Positions 26,425 to 41,500 are shown, counted from the first letter of the stretch. The stretch is DNA of 64,000 nucleotides from Anisakis pegreffii (GCA_035041965.1 JAPYMA010001018.1:1-64000), one strand, 5' to 3'. Made by a program: numbers and translations. The notes: generated from the letters alone by a model not told the origin.

Positions 26425-28690
26425 ATGAGATGCTGTGGATTGAGTGGCTTTCAAATAATTTGTACTGATGAGCCAGGTGATGACGAACAATCCACTCACA
26501 AGTGCTGTGGAAGTGTGCATATCAAGGTTTGCCTTTGCAATATATCAGTTGATCTTCTAGGCTATCATATGTACCTGTCATCTCATCTTTCCTTACATCC
26601 CAATCAACGATCGACAAGTTACATCAAGTCCCTAAAGTGCTTCAAATCCATTGTGTGCTTGGATGATATGTTCGCCGAGCCTCTGAAACTAGTAGGACAA
26701 CAGTGAACGACTATCGGCTGATACGGACACTATCAGTTACATCGTCGTATGGATAATCTATCGATGAAGGCATGAATAATCTTTCGCCTTTCAAGCCTTT
26801 TCTCGAAATGTGTTCTTGAGGCCTTTCTGAATCGCTTCGGTTTCCACATCTTATTTTTCGTCAAATATTACTTCTTTGCTTAACAAATTCAACTAAAATT
26901 GTCACGTGCGTGAGATGAACAATTCCGAATACGAACTGCTTCATTTTCGAAGTCGGCTCATCAAGCATTTCGTTCATTTCTTTTGTTCACCGTAAATTTC
27001 AACCACTAATTGAGAGTTGAGTTTATTGCAGTTTATAGGTTTTAGAAAAATTTCCAACTAGAACTGAAAAGCCTCAGCTGGAATGCAGCTTTAAAAATTT
27101 TGATTTCAGACAGATTCCAAGCCCAGACACCATCTGCAATTATATTTCAAGTCATTAGGAATCCATCACATTCATTCTGAAAATTCAAAATTCAGCAACC
27201 ATCAGACATCAATAATGATGCCAACCGCATTCAAGGCTTTCGTCCTCGTGCTCTTAAGCTCCCTGTCCAAACGACTTTTCAAAATTGCATAATATCATCA
27301 CAAAAAATACAGTGAATTTGTATAAGTTATCAATTGAACTTGCAGAGGGCCACGATGTACGTTGCTATATCAGCGTTACTGTTATCTGCCTTCAATGGAG
27401 CTTGCCTAGTTGTTGGCGTATATGCGGTGAATTTATTGTTAGACATTCTGGTATTAGTTTTGAATACTGTTGCTGCTTTACTGATATTTTATGGTCTGTA
27501 TTATGAGAAGGCTATTTATTTGATGCCTTTTATCGTCGTACAGGTAATTTGTTATTGTCGTTGTTGCGCTTACTGTAACCATTACAGTAACCACAACAAT
27601 ATATTTTACAATGCAAAAAGCACTCACGATAACCATAATACTTGATAATGTTCCTATTGCCACCTTCAACGATCACCGCCCCTACCCTGGTGTTTGGGAC
27701 AGTTTCAATGGCCTGATCGAGTAACAGTCCACTTGTCATGTTTCGTTTAACCAGAATCCTCTTAGTAAACAGAGTCAGATGCATGCTCAGTGCTCACACT
27801 AATCAGTTGCTGCTGCACTAGCCAGATAAAAATTCAATGATTCGGTGATGAGTTCACCGTTATTAAAACGTTTGATAATCTGAATACAATTGAACACAAT
27901 TGCATCTTCTCAATTGTTATGGAAAGCGTTGTGAAAAATGAGAAATCTGGATAAATGAGTGACTGGCGAGATTGTGAATGTGAAAACGCTCTGAAATATC
28001 GGATAAGACCGAGATTGTGATCTGATGTGATATTGTGATAATGATTACATTGTATAATGCCACCAGTTTTGTTGAACAATGATCATGACAGGTGAATATA
28101 TCAGAAGTTTGTTGCAGATTGCTCAATGTGCTGGATTTTTCATTTTAGCTGTGTACACATTATATTTTACAATCACTTATAAAAAGCAAACGTTTAATCG
28201 AAAATTTGGTAAGCGTTCAGTTTAGTTGTGGGTAATTTCATCTTGCACTTGTGATCTAATCAGAAAATTGAGTCGGAAATTAATCGTGTGCCATATTGAT
28301 GTGCACAATGGACAGCAAGTTCGACGCATTACACAAAATCATGTGTTTGAAAGCTACACAGATATTCAGTGCCATTCACCTTCAGAATCTCTTATCGTTT
28401 TTAATGAACATACACAAATGGCTATAATTGCATAAACCAAGAAATTCGCTGACGATAGAGATGTATTTCAGAGACGTTTGTGAGAAGCACCGTTAAATGA
28501 TTATTTTGTAAAATCGAATTCGTTATGTAATAATGCAATTTCAGATCAAATGTTAATGGTGATAAGTATATTTATTGGTATCGTTATTTGCGGTTGGGCA
28601 ACGTGGATTACGGCGAAATGCTATAGTTATCTGAGGAGGAATACTGTCAACAATAACTTCTTCATACCACAACATTACTTCTGGCGATAG
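26425..28690 (+). CDS. Small four-transmembrane protein with N-terminal Cys-Cys motif
   Basis: Four exons keep phase: 26425-26526, 27346-27543, 28118-28208, 28545-28690, giving 178 residues. The N-terminal cytoplasmic-type segment ends THKCCGSVHIK, followed directly by RATM and the first membrane span. Four hydrophobic spans follow: about 37-58, 60-85, 93-118 and 139-163, the last ending in an Arg-Arg and polar tail (YLRRNTVNNN, then HYFWR). The CC...H..R-AT start followed by four spans resembles the nematode LAPTM/DUF7027-like small tetraspan proteins, which sit in endosomal or plasma membranes. That assignment rests on remembered architecture, not on a search. The start codon is one nucleotide after a good acceptor (GTTTCAG ending at 26423), which suggests trans-splicing with an almost absent leader. 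Confidence 0.75.
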
Positions 28691-30681
28691 CGATCAAACT
28701 TCCCTATTTGCATTCTCCTTGTAACCCTCACCACCACCATTGATATAGTTGAAACAGTCAGTGGCACAGTAAGGTGATGTGTGTTGTTCAGAACGAAACG
28801 GTATTATTGCCGAGCCTTTTAGTGATCTAACCGAAAGCAATTAATTTGGTTTATAAGACTGAGGCAGCATTTTGAAACAGTTTCATCTGAGTTGGGCACA
28901 AAAACAGATATAAACCTCTGATTCTGTCCAAACTCTATGCAAAGATCAGTCACGCTTCCTTACTTGATCACTGCTGTCAGACATTGATCACCGAAACTGT
29001 CACCATTATCATATCACTATATCAAAATGCATTCGATTGAATTCTGAGACTTTCCTGCATCACAATTTTCTACACTTGAATCTTGCGATCCAGTGCCAAT
29101 CCGATGAAAATCACCAGGTATCAAATGATCACTCATCACTCACGTTGAAGGATGTTATCGTTTGATAGATGCGTTATTACAGAATCACCCAGAAATGGTA
29201 AATTCGCAAAATGAATTCAACTTTTAAGTTGTACAACATAGAAAATTATTGAAGAGATAATTTGTGCGACCAATTTTCAATGCTCAATCGAATGATGTCT
29301 AGCATGTTCATGTTTAAGTTCATGCCTCAAAAATGATTATTTTCCATTACATTGTTCTATCAAAACCCATTTCATTCCAACTGTACGATGCAATGCTGAA
29401 TGTTTTTTGTGTGTATTCATTATACATTAATGTTATATTCTGTGGTATAGAATATTTTCGTTCTTATGTATTTGTGATTAAATAATAAACCAAATACAAT
29501 TGCACACTACATGATATCGCGTGATCACTCTTTAAATGGAGAGGCATATGGAGACCTCTTATGCTTCGAATATACAATTCGGAAAGAGTTCCTTTCGATT
29601 TCGGTCTTCCACTTCCTATTATCTGATCCAGCGAAAAGGCTGATCCTGTTTCACATCTGATGTCGTTAAAGATCGCATATATCCCGGATCGCCTGTCCTA
29701 TTCTCGCCACCTTACTTCTTCGAAGACTATGAGGAATCAAACCAGACAAACCTTAATTAGGCAGTTCGAAACAGCCAGAACAGATTGTTGTGATATTACC
29801 ATGATCTGCTTCTTCACATGCTCATGCTCCAGGTGAATAGAAAGAAAACTGTTCAGAATCATTTACACAGCATGAAAAATTCAATATCTCATGGGGATTA
29901 GCTTATATGTTCGACTAACTGACAGACGTTTCACCATCATCAAAGCAGCATGTCATAACGATCAGACCTTCTGAGGACTACTGAATATTAATGAGAATTT
30001 GTGGTGAATATTTCGATCGTATGATCGCTTCGTAAATATTTCAATTAGGTGTTAACTAATTGAGGACATGTTCTTCTAACTTCTATTCACATCATCAACC
30101 TCAACATCCACTCTTCAGAGATGATAGTGTTGTCATGAAGATCCCAATATCTAATTTGAACACTAATGTCTTACGGGAGTCACATGTTGTTTTCTTAATC
30201 ACTGAACTCAACGCTCAACAATCACGTCACTTGACCGAAAACAATGATCTCATTTCACATATTCCTATCTTTGATGCTCATCGGCATTATTATTTGCTTG
30301 GCGTAACCAAATCAATAGAAACCAAGAAGTTTATTCATCACATTCTACGTTTCAGTTATACATTCGAGTGGTACTGATTAAATGAAAACTTTTTAAAGGA
30401 AAATCATTCACTAAATAAACATACGATATATGAAACATAAGAGGTACGATGCATTTTTATAATCAGCACGACAAATCGCAAACACAATCTAGTTAAAAAG
30501 TAGTATACATCCTCAAAAAATAGTCGTTTTCTGCGGAACACTCGAAAATGTATGCATTCTAACATCCATCATAATGTTGTCTAAGTTGACAGTATAATAT
30601 AGGTCCTTTTAGTCAACGAGAACATTCACTCATAACAGTGAAAGAAATGCAGAAAAAGGAGCATTTCAAGGGATCAACGCT
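28691..30681. other. Intergenic region after the four-TM gene
   Basis: A poly(A)-type AATAAA lies at 29484-29489. A 105-codon open frame at 30060-30377 (+) has no recognisable feature and is of a length expected by chance here. Otherwise nothing is seen. Confidence 0.45.
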
Positions 30682-31494
30682 TCAGTGATTTCGTCGCATC
30701 CAAAAGCCTGGAACTAATCCGGACGACTCGGCTCGCGCTTGCTTCTCGGCTTCTATTTCGTCCAAATATGGCTTCAGATACCATGTTTCCTAGAACGGAA
30801 AAATCATAAAATTAATCAACTTTCGCTCAGCTGCATTTGATAGGAGACTCAGTTTCTGACAACGAAATACTCTAAGAAATTCACTCTCTTTTAGGATATT
30901 CATACGTACTGGCTGGCTGAAAATAAATGTTTTCGGCAAACGAACAACTCCGGAATAAACAAAATTGAGTATTTTAAGCGTACCTCTTCCCATTTCGTCC
31001 ATTTCTCTTTCGGCATACGTTCTCCATGCGTCACAAGAGTATGAGCAGTTGAAAGGCGCATTTTGCGCTGATCAAACAGCCACGGTTCCTTCAAATTCAA
31101 ACGTCTCAACGCTTCGGAAACCTCAGGTGCTGGCTCGAAGTATTGATCGTGGAACAACAGACCTTCAATACAGATGCACATCAATCGTAAAGAAGCTAGC
31201 TGGCCACAGAGAAAATGAATCTAAAACTTACCATACTCTCGGCCTCCCCACAGATAGCGCCACGACACATAGCGAGCAAATTGAACCAAAGAGTCTGAAA
31301 ATTTGATAACTTGAAAATCAGACGTAATACAACCCTAAAGTATAAATGAAATTTAGCCCATGAATTCGGTTAGTCGTAGATGAACGGCTCAAATAAGTGA
31401 TGCAAAGTGCTGGAAATTGAGAACAAAACAACTTACTGTTATAAGCCCACTTGATATTCTTGGCTGCAGCTGGAACAACACTCCAAGGTGCCAT
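30682..31494 (-). CDS. UQCRB: Cytochrome b-c1 complex subunit 7 (UQCRB/QCR7)
   Basis: Nuclear-encoded subunit of mitochondrial complex III on the matrix side. Exons in reading order: 31494-31437, 31294-31232, 31162-30984, 30789-30682, giving 135 residues (human 111). Typical blocks are EALRRLNLKEPWLFDQRKMR followed by the RLSTAHTL helix, then MPKEKWTKWEE and WYLKPYLDEIEAEK. The tail beyond the usual end (ARAESSGLVPGFWMRRNH) is longer than in vertebrates. The start is the first ATG after a probable trans-splice acceptor TTTATTTAG (about 31514). It is head-to-head with TPP2, about 1.0 kb between start codons. Confidence 0.93.
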
Positions 31495-32523
31495 TCTTTT
31501 CAATTTAATACTCCTAAATAAAAGTCAAATGCCGATGAATGGTTCTTTACTTAAAATCAGCAAAAAACATTAGGCGTAACGATCTCGTTTACGCGACTAT
31601 AACTGTCAGATAAACTCGACAACAGTTGAATCATTATTAGAATGTCTTTAGGCCATCATCAAAAATCGCGTATTATGAATACATACTCAAATTCATCCAG
31701 CCGAGCCTGAGAGGCTCACACTGTCTCGGATAATACCTTTAAAAAATTTCAGGTATGTGAGGGTGAAAGTTAAATCAGGATCACGATTATTTCACAATCG
31801 AGAGGATGAACGCAGAATTTGACCCAAAATCAACAACGACCCGTTGAAGATGTGAAGAAATAAATACATAAAACCAAACATATGACATCCTTGACTAACA
31901 GAACAACGGAAACCTGGAACTTAATGATAAAAACTTGGATCTAAATCGATTACACAATACTTCGTATTACTTCATGCGACATTTCGCCACGATGCATACA
32001 TCCCTATCCAAAAGCATTATCTCGCATCTAATCGATTGTGTAAGACTGAGAAATAATTTGTAAGAAAACAAATTTATAATTTTTAATATTCAAATTTAAT
32101 TGCGCTTAGTTTCTTGTAATTTTATGTAAATCAAGTTTCGTATATCATTTATTCATGAAAATAACCGTCAATCACCAGAGGAAGCATCCAAAATGAACAG
32201 TGAAATGTGAACGAAAGAGATAATAACCAAAAATCGGATTACCAAAAGTGCAAAGCCATTAAAGTGTTGATTTGATGTGTTTTAGTTTGTCTTTAATTCA
32301 TTGCATTTTTGCTCTCTGATCTGTGGCTTCCGAATGAGACGAAAAAAATGCGACTGTTTTTTGAGCATTAAAAGATTTTCACTGTTTGCGTTTGTTTCAT
32401 GCACGTGGCTTTGTTTTGTTGTTCCGTTTGTTTACTTTATTAGCCGGTGAATCAGTGTGTTCGTAATTTTTGCGAATTCCAAATTTACTCATAAATTACG
32501 TCATTGTTATTGTGCAGTGAAAA
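31495..32523. promoter_or_regulatory. Shared upstream region of UQCRB and TPP2
   Basis: About 1 kb separates two divergent start codons. Acceptor-like sites lie just before each: TTTATTTAG for UQCRB (minus strand, near 31514) and TATTGTGCAG for TPP2 (ending 32517, six nt before ATG). No core promoter element is obvious. Both genes are broadly expressed in other animals, so a bidirectional promoter is possible but unproven. Confidence 0.35.
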
Positions 32524-35500
32524 ATGACCTGGGATATGGAGTGCATATCGGCCGTGGATAAATCAGATTTTCCAATAGCGCATTTAATGCCGAAAAAAGA
32601 GACTCAACAGGTGAGCAGATTCGTTTCAATAACTCAAATATTACGTCTCGATTTTGTATGATAATCATTAAGCAGGAAAGCTAATTTCTGATGGTTACGA
32701 AAGGTAGAATTTTTAGACGAAGATGTTTTTTGTTGATTGCGTTAGTCAGAGTTTTAACCAGTGCGTGGAAGATTCTTTAGTTCTGAATTGCAGGAGCAGT
32801 TCGTGTCCAAATATCCGATGTACGATGGCCGAGGTATAGTGATTGCAGTTCTGGACACGGGTATCGATCCAGCACTCCCGGGAATGCAGGTTCGTTTTTG
32901 TTACCACTTGTCGATTTCGTGTTGAGCGAAAAAAAATTCTGTAAATTTTATTCACTGAGTTTATGGTGGACTGTATATTGCCATTAACAAAAATTTCCAG
33001 ATTCGAACACGAAACTAATCTAGCGATTAGGAATAAACGAATGACTAGAGTTCTTGAAATCTAACTAAATCAATTGAAGGTGACCAGTGATGGGAAGCGT
33101 AAGCTGTTGGATGTTATTGATTGTACGGGTGCTGGGGATGTTGATACGTCGACCATTCGGACAGTTGAAAATGGATGTATTATGGGACTAACCGGAAGGA
33201 AACTCAAGGTAATAATCCGAGGCAAACTAAAGATAAATTTTTCGATGTGTAAGCAGAAGACAGTGTCAAAAACGCATCGTTTCAATTGACATCCTAGCAT
33301 GCGTTAATTCTTTTGAACAAATTCCTCCTAGTACGAATTGAAAATCTTTTATCGAATGATTGGAAAAATTTCAGATCCCCGAATCATGGACAAATCCGAG
33401 TGGAAAGTATCATGTTGGAATGAAACCGATCTACGAATTATACCCAAAAAATTTGCTTGATCGAATCAAAGTAATGCATTCTTACTTCTTCTTTTCCACT
33501 CATCAACTCATCAACGAAATGTCAATGGACAAATTTAGACGACCGTCTAAAGAGCTTATCAAACAAAACAAATTGCACAAATGATACGTCGCAATAATTC
33601 AAGAGCTGTCTCCTTTATTGTTCTTAATACTAAACATAAGTTTAGAGCGAAAAGAAAGAGCATCTATTCGACTGTGGTCATAAATTAGCAACTGCAGATG
33701 CACATCGTCAACTTGATGCTCACGAGGATGCAATTGGTGGAACGTCGGAGAAATTGGTTAGGTTTTAGATTGCGTTGACCTGTTCTGTCCAAATACATTG
33801 CCATATACGTAGAAAACTATGTTTGATTTGAAACTTTCAGCAAGTCGTCATTAAAGTGGATAGGAAATTCACATTTAAAGAAGTGTTTAATCATTTGTCT
33901 AAATGTGCATTTCAAGGATTTGATGGAAGCAACACATAAACACATTGAAATGTTTGAACTTGAAACGTTGCAATGATGAATTCATCATATTCATTAAACT
34001 TTTGCGAGCGCAGTATGGAGTACAACTCCTCCAGGAAGTACAATTTGAGGATTGAAACAGCCAATAGGACAATATTTGTTCATAGGTGAAGTCTGCAGCA
34101 AATAAGTCAAGTAGCATGCTACGTTTCAACTTTTTGCCAGGAATTATTTAGATCGGGAATGCCTAAATAAGTTCGATGATGTAATTGTTACGCTGATTGA
34201 ATTCATAGTGGATATTGCAGGCAGACAAGGAAGAACGTGAGAATTTGGCATGTCAAGTTGAAATTCTGAAACAAACCGAGAAGACAGTTGATCACGGACC
34301 GATAGCCGATTGTATTGTTTTTAACGATGGCCATGGATTCAAGTTAGTAGTTTTTGGTTGCTGATATAGTAGAGAGAGCGATCTTTTCAGTCCGAATATG
34401 GCAGCAGCATTCAGCGTTCAGAATTTTAGTTGAAGAAAAATCGCTACTTCTGATGACTTGAATTGAATTCAAATCAGCAATAAAGCATCTCCATTTTAGA
34501 GCTTGTATAGATACCTCATATCGTGGTCGGCTTAATTTAGCGCCTGTGTTGAGTAGTTTCCGAGAAAATGGTGACTGTGCGAGCCTCTCTGATAATGGTA
34601 GGTAGTTATTGTTTTTTGTTGTTGTTTTACTTAAAGTATCTTATTTGTCCTTACTGCTACATTTCGTGTGATTGAAGTGAAATTGTAAAATTTCGTTAAC
34701 GAGCGTATTTAGTTGATGTAGTAGTTGCTTGTCGAATTCGTGTTAATTTATAACTTGCAGATAAACTGACGTTTTGTGTAACAGTTCATGATAATGGTAA
34801 TTTGTTGGAGATATGTGTACCGTCTGGAAGTCACGGTTCACATGTTGCTAATATTGCGGCTGCATATTTCGCAGATGTTAGTGCTTTTCTAGCAAATAGG
34901 AATGTTTTGTCGTAATTTGTAAATTGAACTCGAGAAAAATGATTTCTATAAGATCATGTCTAATGTTTAGTAGCGTGATGTTATCAAGTATTTTCCATCT
35001 TCTGTTGAATTTAAAGATGTGTTTTAATTTTTGGGGAATAGATTGCATAAGTTTCAATCGAAGTGAATTGGTCAGAAAGAAATTCGGATTGCATGCCAGC
35101 GTGATGGGATCTGTGAATGTGATAGATGATGAATGTTTTAGGAGCCTGAAAAATGTGGATTAGCGCCTGGAGCGCAGTTGGTTTCATTGTGTATTGGCGA
35201 CAGTCGATTAGCGAGTATGGAGACCGGGACGGCTCTGACACGAGCGGTTAGTTCGAATTTTTTGACTGTACTTGATGATTATCATTAATAATGCCAATCA
35301 TATCAATAACGGTAGCAGTAATAAGAGCAATGGAGTCATTGAGTTACTTCACAGCAATGAAGATTGATTTTTGAGAAGCTTTTATGAAAAGTAACATCCG
35401 ATGATATTAGTGAATAGAAGGGAAAGAAAAATTGTTGACATAGTTCATTTCAGATTCAACGATGTACTGAATTATCGGTTGATATCGTTAATTATTCGTA

Positions 35501-38500
35501 TGGCGAAGCTACGGATTTCCCCAATACAGGGTATTTGTTTTTGGATGTTTTATATTTAGTGATCCGTATTGGTATTTCCTTCGTGCTGAATATTTATTTT
35601 ATTGATTACCGTTTTTTGTATTCATTCGACCATTTTATTTTCCCACTTTAAACTCAGACGATTTGAACTGTTTAAAGATGTGGGCAAAATAGTTTCAATT
35701 TTCAGTCGTATAATCTCAGCGTTGGATCGAATGGTCAGAAAGCATGATATTATTTTCATCTCATCCGCTGGCAATAATGGACCAGCGCTGTCGACGGGTG
35801 GATCACCGGGCTCAACGTCCTCGTCCGCCATAGGTGAGGCCGCGCTGTCTTGTTGCTTTTACTCTTGGTTTTGAGTAGTTGTTTTGATTTATATTCTCCA
35901 AAACTTTTTGAAGGGATATTCATTCGGGTCAATTAATAAATGATTGGATTGGAATGCTTTCTGGGGATATGTTCTGATAATGCTTTAGTGATCATTTCAG
36001 TACGATGAATTACAGGTGTTGGTGCGTATCTTTCCTCAGAGATGATGGAGACCATGTATAGTATGCGAGAAAAAATACCAGCCACATTGTATCCGTGGTC
36101 ATCTCGAGGACCAACGTAAGTGCTTTTCATCTAGTCACGTACATTGGTTAAATGATGTAATGCCTACTCAGTTCTATTTGTAGCTCTTCACGATAAGCTC
36201 AAATCATAAGCTAAGAATTGCATTTGTCAAAAAATTTTTGTCGTGGTGCAAGAAGTGGACATACGCTTGACAATTGAAAACGTCGTACAGCTATCGGCGT
36301 TCCTCGAATTGAAGCAGTTTTTTTTGCTTTCTGCTTGCTGACAACATAGAATTGAGTTGTGTGAATCTGTGGTTTATGTTGAAGTTGAAGTTCTGAAGTT
36401 ACGAGTTGTCCCTGGCGGATACAACACGTTGATTTCATTTTCAGTGTAGATGGTGCGCTGGGTGTATCAATATGTGCTCCAGGGGCCGCAATAACTGGAG
36501 TTCCGAAATTTACTTTAAAAGGAAGTCAGCTAATGAATGGAACTTCTATGAGTGCACCGAATGCTACAGGGACTGTGGGTTGGTGTTTTTTTGGTGAATT
36601 ATTCTGATCGCAATTGCAGTGGTCTCAGATTCAAAAAGAAGTTTTGAATTGTCATTTGCATCTGTAACAAGCGTTCGGATTTATTTATGGGAGCCTCTCT
36701 GCAAACATCTAAGGTAGCATTTATAAACATTCTTCTTTTGTTGCTGACTTTATGAAGAGGTATTATTATTTTAAGCATGTCTGCTGAGTGCCCTTCGAGC
36801 AACAAATGTAGCGTGGAGTCCATTTCTTATTCGATTGGCGTTGGAAAATACCGCAAGATTCCCACCCGAACAGTCACATTTCGCTTTAGGTCATGGATTG
36901 TTGCAGGTTTGTTTTAAACTTTTTGTTTGGTTTCTGTTTTCAGTTTTGATTTTTCTGAGGGAAGTTATAGTAAATAATTTTTCGCAAGGACTTTTGAAGT
37001 TGTATGCGTTGACGTATAGGAATTAAGAGATTTCATTTTATATTTGTTGGTAGTGATTATGGGGAATGTTTCGTGTATTTTGAAAATGTATCATTGTGAA
37101 TGTTATACTGAATTGCCATTTGTTGTGTTTCGCATCAGATTTTTATGCATACGATAATTGAAGGTCGAATCAGCGTTCGAGTATCTGCAAAAACATTCCG
37201 AACAACTCAGCCTTATGTTGACGCATTTCGAAATAGGTGTGAATGAGTGCAAAGATCGTGGCATCTATTTGCGCGAGTTACACCAAACGCGATCGGCAAA
37301 CAATTTCTCGATTTCTGTTGAGCCAATGTTCAAGAAAGAATCCGGTTAGTATTCGATAAATTTGTTTGATGGAGCGCTAATCTTCGTTGGATGGTAATAT
37401 TTGTGAGCGATTATTATTGGAGCTGAGATGTGATCTCGATTTAATATTCTTATGACAATTTCAGACAACGATGATAAGATAGCATTTGAAAGGCATTTAC
37501 TGTTGACATGCGATGCCGCATATGTGAGTTGTCCAAAGCAAATGGAGCTGATGCATCAGCAACGACAGTTCGCCATACGAATCGATCCGACAGGATTAGA
37601 GACTTCTGTGGCGCATTTCACTGAGGTTTGTATAATCTGCACTGAAGTAATATTCATTTGGAATCGCGCTTAATGAATGCGATGTTAATGATGTTGTCCA
37701 AATGCTGATGAATATCAGGTGTGTTATAAGTTTTATCATTATTGTTATCTGATTACTATCATTTCGTTACAGATAAAGGCATTCGATTCTCGAAACCCGT
37801 CTCTGGGACCGTTGTTCCGCGTTCCAATAACAACTATAGTTCCGTTGACAGTTGATAGCAGTAATCAGTTCACAATATCTCGAAAATTACGGTGTAAACC
37901 AGCGGTGCCTGAGCGATTGTTCATACATGTGCCGGATGATGCCGATTGGGCAAGTCAGTAGCATTAATGATTTTGAGCAGTGAGAAGAGTGCGTTTTCTT
38001 TGAGTATGCGAATGGGATTAAAGAGCTGTTTCCTTTTACAGTTTTCTTTTTCAGCTTTAAAAGTTCTATCGTTAGACGATAAGCATCAGACGAAGTATGT
38101 GGTTCACTGCGTCCAGCTGCTACCAAATTTGGCATATCGATCGACTGAGTACTATAAGGTTATCTATCGAGGTCTTTTATCTTTGAATCCAAAATTTGAT
38201 TAGCATTTAAATGAGACGGCTTTGACACTTCGCTAAAAAGTAACCATTATGATGGATCGATCAATCGAGTGAGAGAGCTGGATTGAATATGACGCAAAAT
38301 TATCTGATGTAAGGCCAACATGAATTATAAAAAACTTTCGTAATTGCAGACAATAACATTGGAACCGAACAGCGAACTGCAACATGCGATTAAACTGCGA
38401 GGTGGACGAACTCTTGAATTGTGTGTCACCAAATGGTGGGCGAATCTAGGTGAAGCGTTGATTAATGTCGAGTTGGCATTTCATGGTATAGTTCCGATAC

Positions 38501-41500
38501 CGCGGACAATTAATGTGGTGAGTGCACCGTTTGGTTGATTGTTCGCTCATTTTGCATTTCGTGTATTGTGTAGACCGATTGAGCAGACCAGTTGATATTG
38601 CTTCATTTTGATGAAGTTTCTGTATAATATTACTGAGGAACGTTTCATTGGCTTGCTTATTGTTTTTGGAAAGCGATTGCGGTTCAGTTGTTTTTAGAGA
38701 ATTTGTCCATGTAAACCTTTGATTTTTCGAAAGAATTTCAAGAGATAACGATTTGGTTTCATTGGTGAGTTCGTTTCAGATGTCCTCTGAAATGGCGCAT
38801 CGTTTTGATATCCGAAACGGTCGTATTCGTTATGAGGACATTCAACCGGGTATCACTTTCCGACATCTGTCGCAACCCGTTCGCGTTTCTGAAGTTAAGT
38901 TGCAACCATTAGGACCACGCGACTTGTTCGATAACGGCTCTCAAACGTTCAGATTGCTGCTCTCTTATTCGTTTTCAAGTTCGTTCTGTTATTCATCGTT
39001 CAATTCGTTTGTTTTATTGGGATTTTGATACATTACTTTAGTGGTTACGAATGAGAATGTCATGTTTAGGTTTTTTATTTGATTAAATTCTCGTTGTGTG
39101 TTTGTTAGAAGAATAGAGAATAATAGTGATATCGTTTACTAGCGATGGTTTTATTGATGGTGTAAGGGAGTGATGAATGAGTTTAATTTCAGTAGCGAAA
39201 GCAACCGAAGTATTTTTGGAATTGCCTGGCCTAACCAACTACCTCTATGAGAATTCATTTGATGATGTTCATATTATGTTGTTCACTTCAACGAAACAAT
39301 TCGTTGGTAGCAGTTCATCGTATCCGAAAAGGGTTCGTTTACAAAGTTATTTTTGCTGAATTTTTGTTTGAGATTAATTTTTCTTCCAACTGAAAATTTT
39401 TTGTCATATTGAAGAAGTGTAAAAAAACAAGCAAGCTTACAGTTAATAATAGATTTTGTAAACATTTGTTCAGAATCTAAATTTGTGTGCAACATTCTAA
39501 TTATTTCATATTGCTTCCCTTTATATTGTCTGGTGAAAGCTCTCCGCTACATCATTATTTTACGGTAGGACGGGAGTGTGAAAAAGCTTCATCTGTAGTG
39601 ATCTAAAAATATATTTAAACCGGGTGCAGTTCAACAAATTTTACACGCGATCTTACAGCCAAGCTTCATAACTGTTTTATGTTCCTGTTCTATCTTATTC
39701 TGTTGCAGTATCCATTCAAGCTGGAGAAAGGAGAGTATCGTGCCCGAGTGCAAATCCGACACGAAGACGAGTCTTTATTGGACAAATATCGTGACTTAAC
39801 AATGATCGTTAAGAGTAAATTGATAACGCCAATCAATCTGGAGTGTTACGCAAATCTTGAAAGTTTGTTATCGCAATCATTTATCTTTCGTTATTTTGTC
39901 TAGACGTTGTTTCTATCTTGTTCAGTGGAAGATCGTCACTATTGTTGAGGAGGGAATCAGTGCTGAATTGGTTACTGAAAATATTTTTGTAATAGTTGTC
40001 AACTACCTTGATTTTGTTTGGAATTCTTTTTCTGCATTTGTTCTGTCAATGAAACGGAATAGTCAGATTCGTCATGTTCTTAGGTGCGGTAACGGGTGAT
40101 GGAAAGAAATTGAATGGTCGTATCATGAAACCGGGTGAAGTTTTAACTGTATTCCTGGGACAACTTCCCGATGACAAGTAAGTGATTGTTTTATTGATTG
40201 ATTGCATATAGTGACTGTTGATAATTTTTTTTGCAGCCTTTTAATAATTGTTGCTCTTACAATCTTGATCAATGGTTTATATTGTTATTTTGTTCCATTT
40301 TGGCAGTGGCGATAGGTGTTTGGGCGTAAGTTTTTATCGATGTTTAATGGAAAATTATGTGGGTAAGCAAATGAAAAAAGCTGTGTAACAGTTGTGGAGA
40401 GCCATCGAATTGGACGTTATACCTTAATAAATTGACGAAAATTTCAGGGTCCCGAAGAACGTGACTGCTGGCTGTTATCTGCAGGGTATGTTGACAATAC
40501 CCAAATTGGAGTCGGCTCGTAGTGTGGTGCAATATCGAGTGGTATACACATTCAATGAATGGGGTCGACGACAGCCAAAAGCGTTATCGTGTGTCACCCT
40601 AACGAAAAAGAAAGACGAAACATCGGCGAACACGCTACAAGAAATGAACGGTGAGTTGCTTTGGTCAGTATCGCCAGATGAAGTGGTTCAAGTTATTCGA
40701 GAGTTTTTATATGGATTCTGCTATATCATGCGAGGATTGCTTAATGTAATGAAAAGAAAGTTTATTCCAAAATAATGATTATATGTGTGCAAATCAATCG
40801 CTATTGATGCATATGCGTATTTATAGATTCATTGAGAGACGCACAGATTGCGTGGTTATCAAAGTTGAAGAATCCGTCTGAAGCAGATGAGCTCTTCGAG
40901 AAATTGATAACGCAGTATCCGAATCATTTGCCGCTGATGCAAGCACAGTTGAAACGGCTTGGTGACAAAAAGGTTCGTTCTGTGTTTCGTTCTGAAACAT
41001 TCTCTATTTTCTAGTCGTATTCTGATTTCTTTTCTGGTTTTTCTGTGGTCTGTTGACGTCTTGAGAGCTGCTACTAGAGTGATGAGATTAGAGAGGGTGA
41101 ATCTGCGTAAATGGATTGTGTCAACGCTTTCAGGAGAATCCTTTTTTGCATTCATCTGTATGAGTCGTTTGAATGTTAGCAACAGCTTATGTATAATTAT
41201 TCACGGGCAGTGTTTGTATGTAGACATGCGTTATTCATTGCGATTTTATCATTATCGCCACCATATGATGATAAAGGATTTTTGTGTTATTAGCAGAAAT
41301 ATCGGAATGAGCGATGTGAAACTTGAAGCAGACGTAGATAGTTAAAATCGTATATAGTTCAGTAGCTTTTATTTCAGAACGATAGCAGTGAGGATGCTGG
41401 CCCTAAACGTGAACAGCTGATGAGTTTGGTGGATGCAGTGTTGAGTGTTACAAAACCGGATGAAGTGCTCAAATATTTGGGCACTAAACAGGAATGCAAC

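Noticed and set aside
30060..30377. 105-codon intronless frame
   Set aside because: No domain, signal or splice context; the length is within chance expectation for this AT-rich window.
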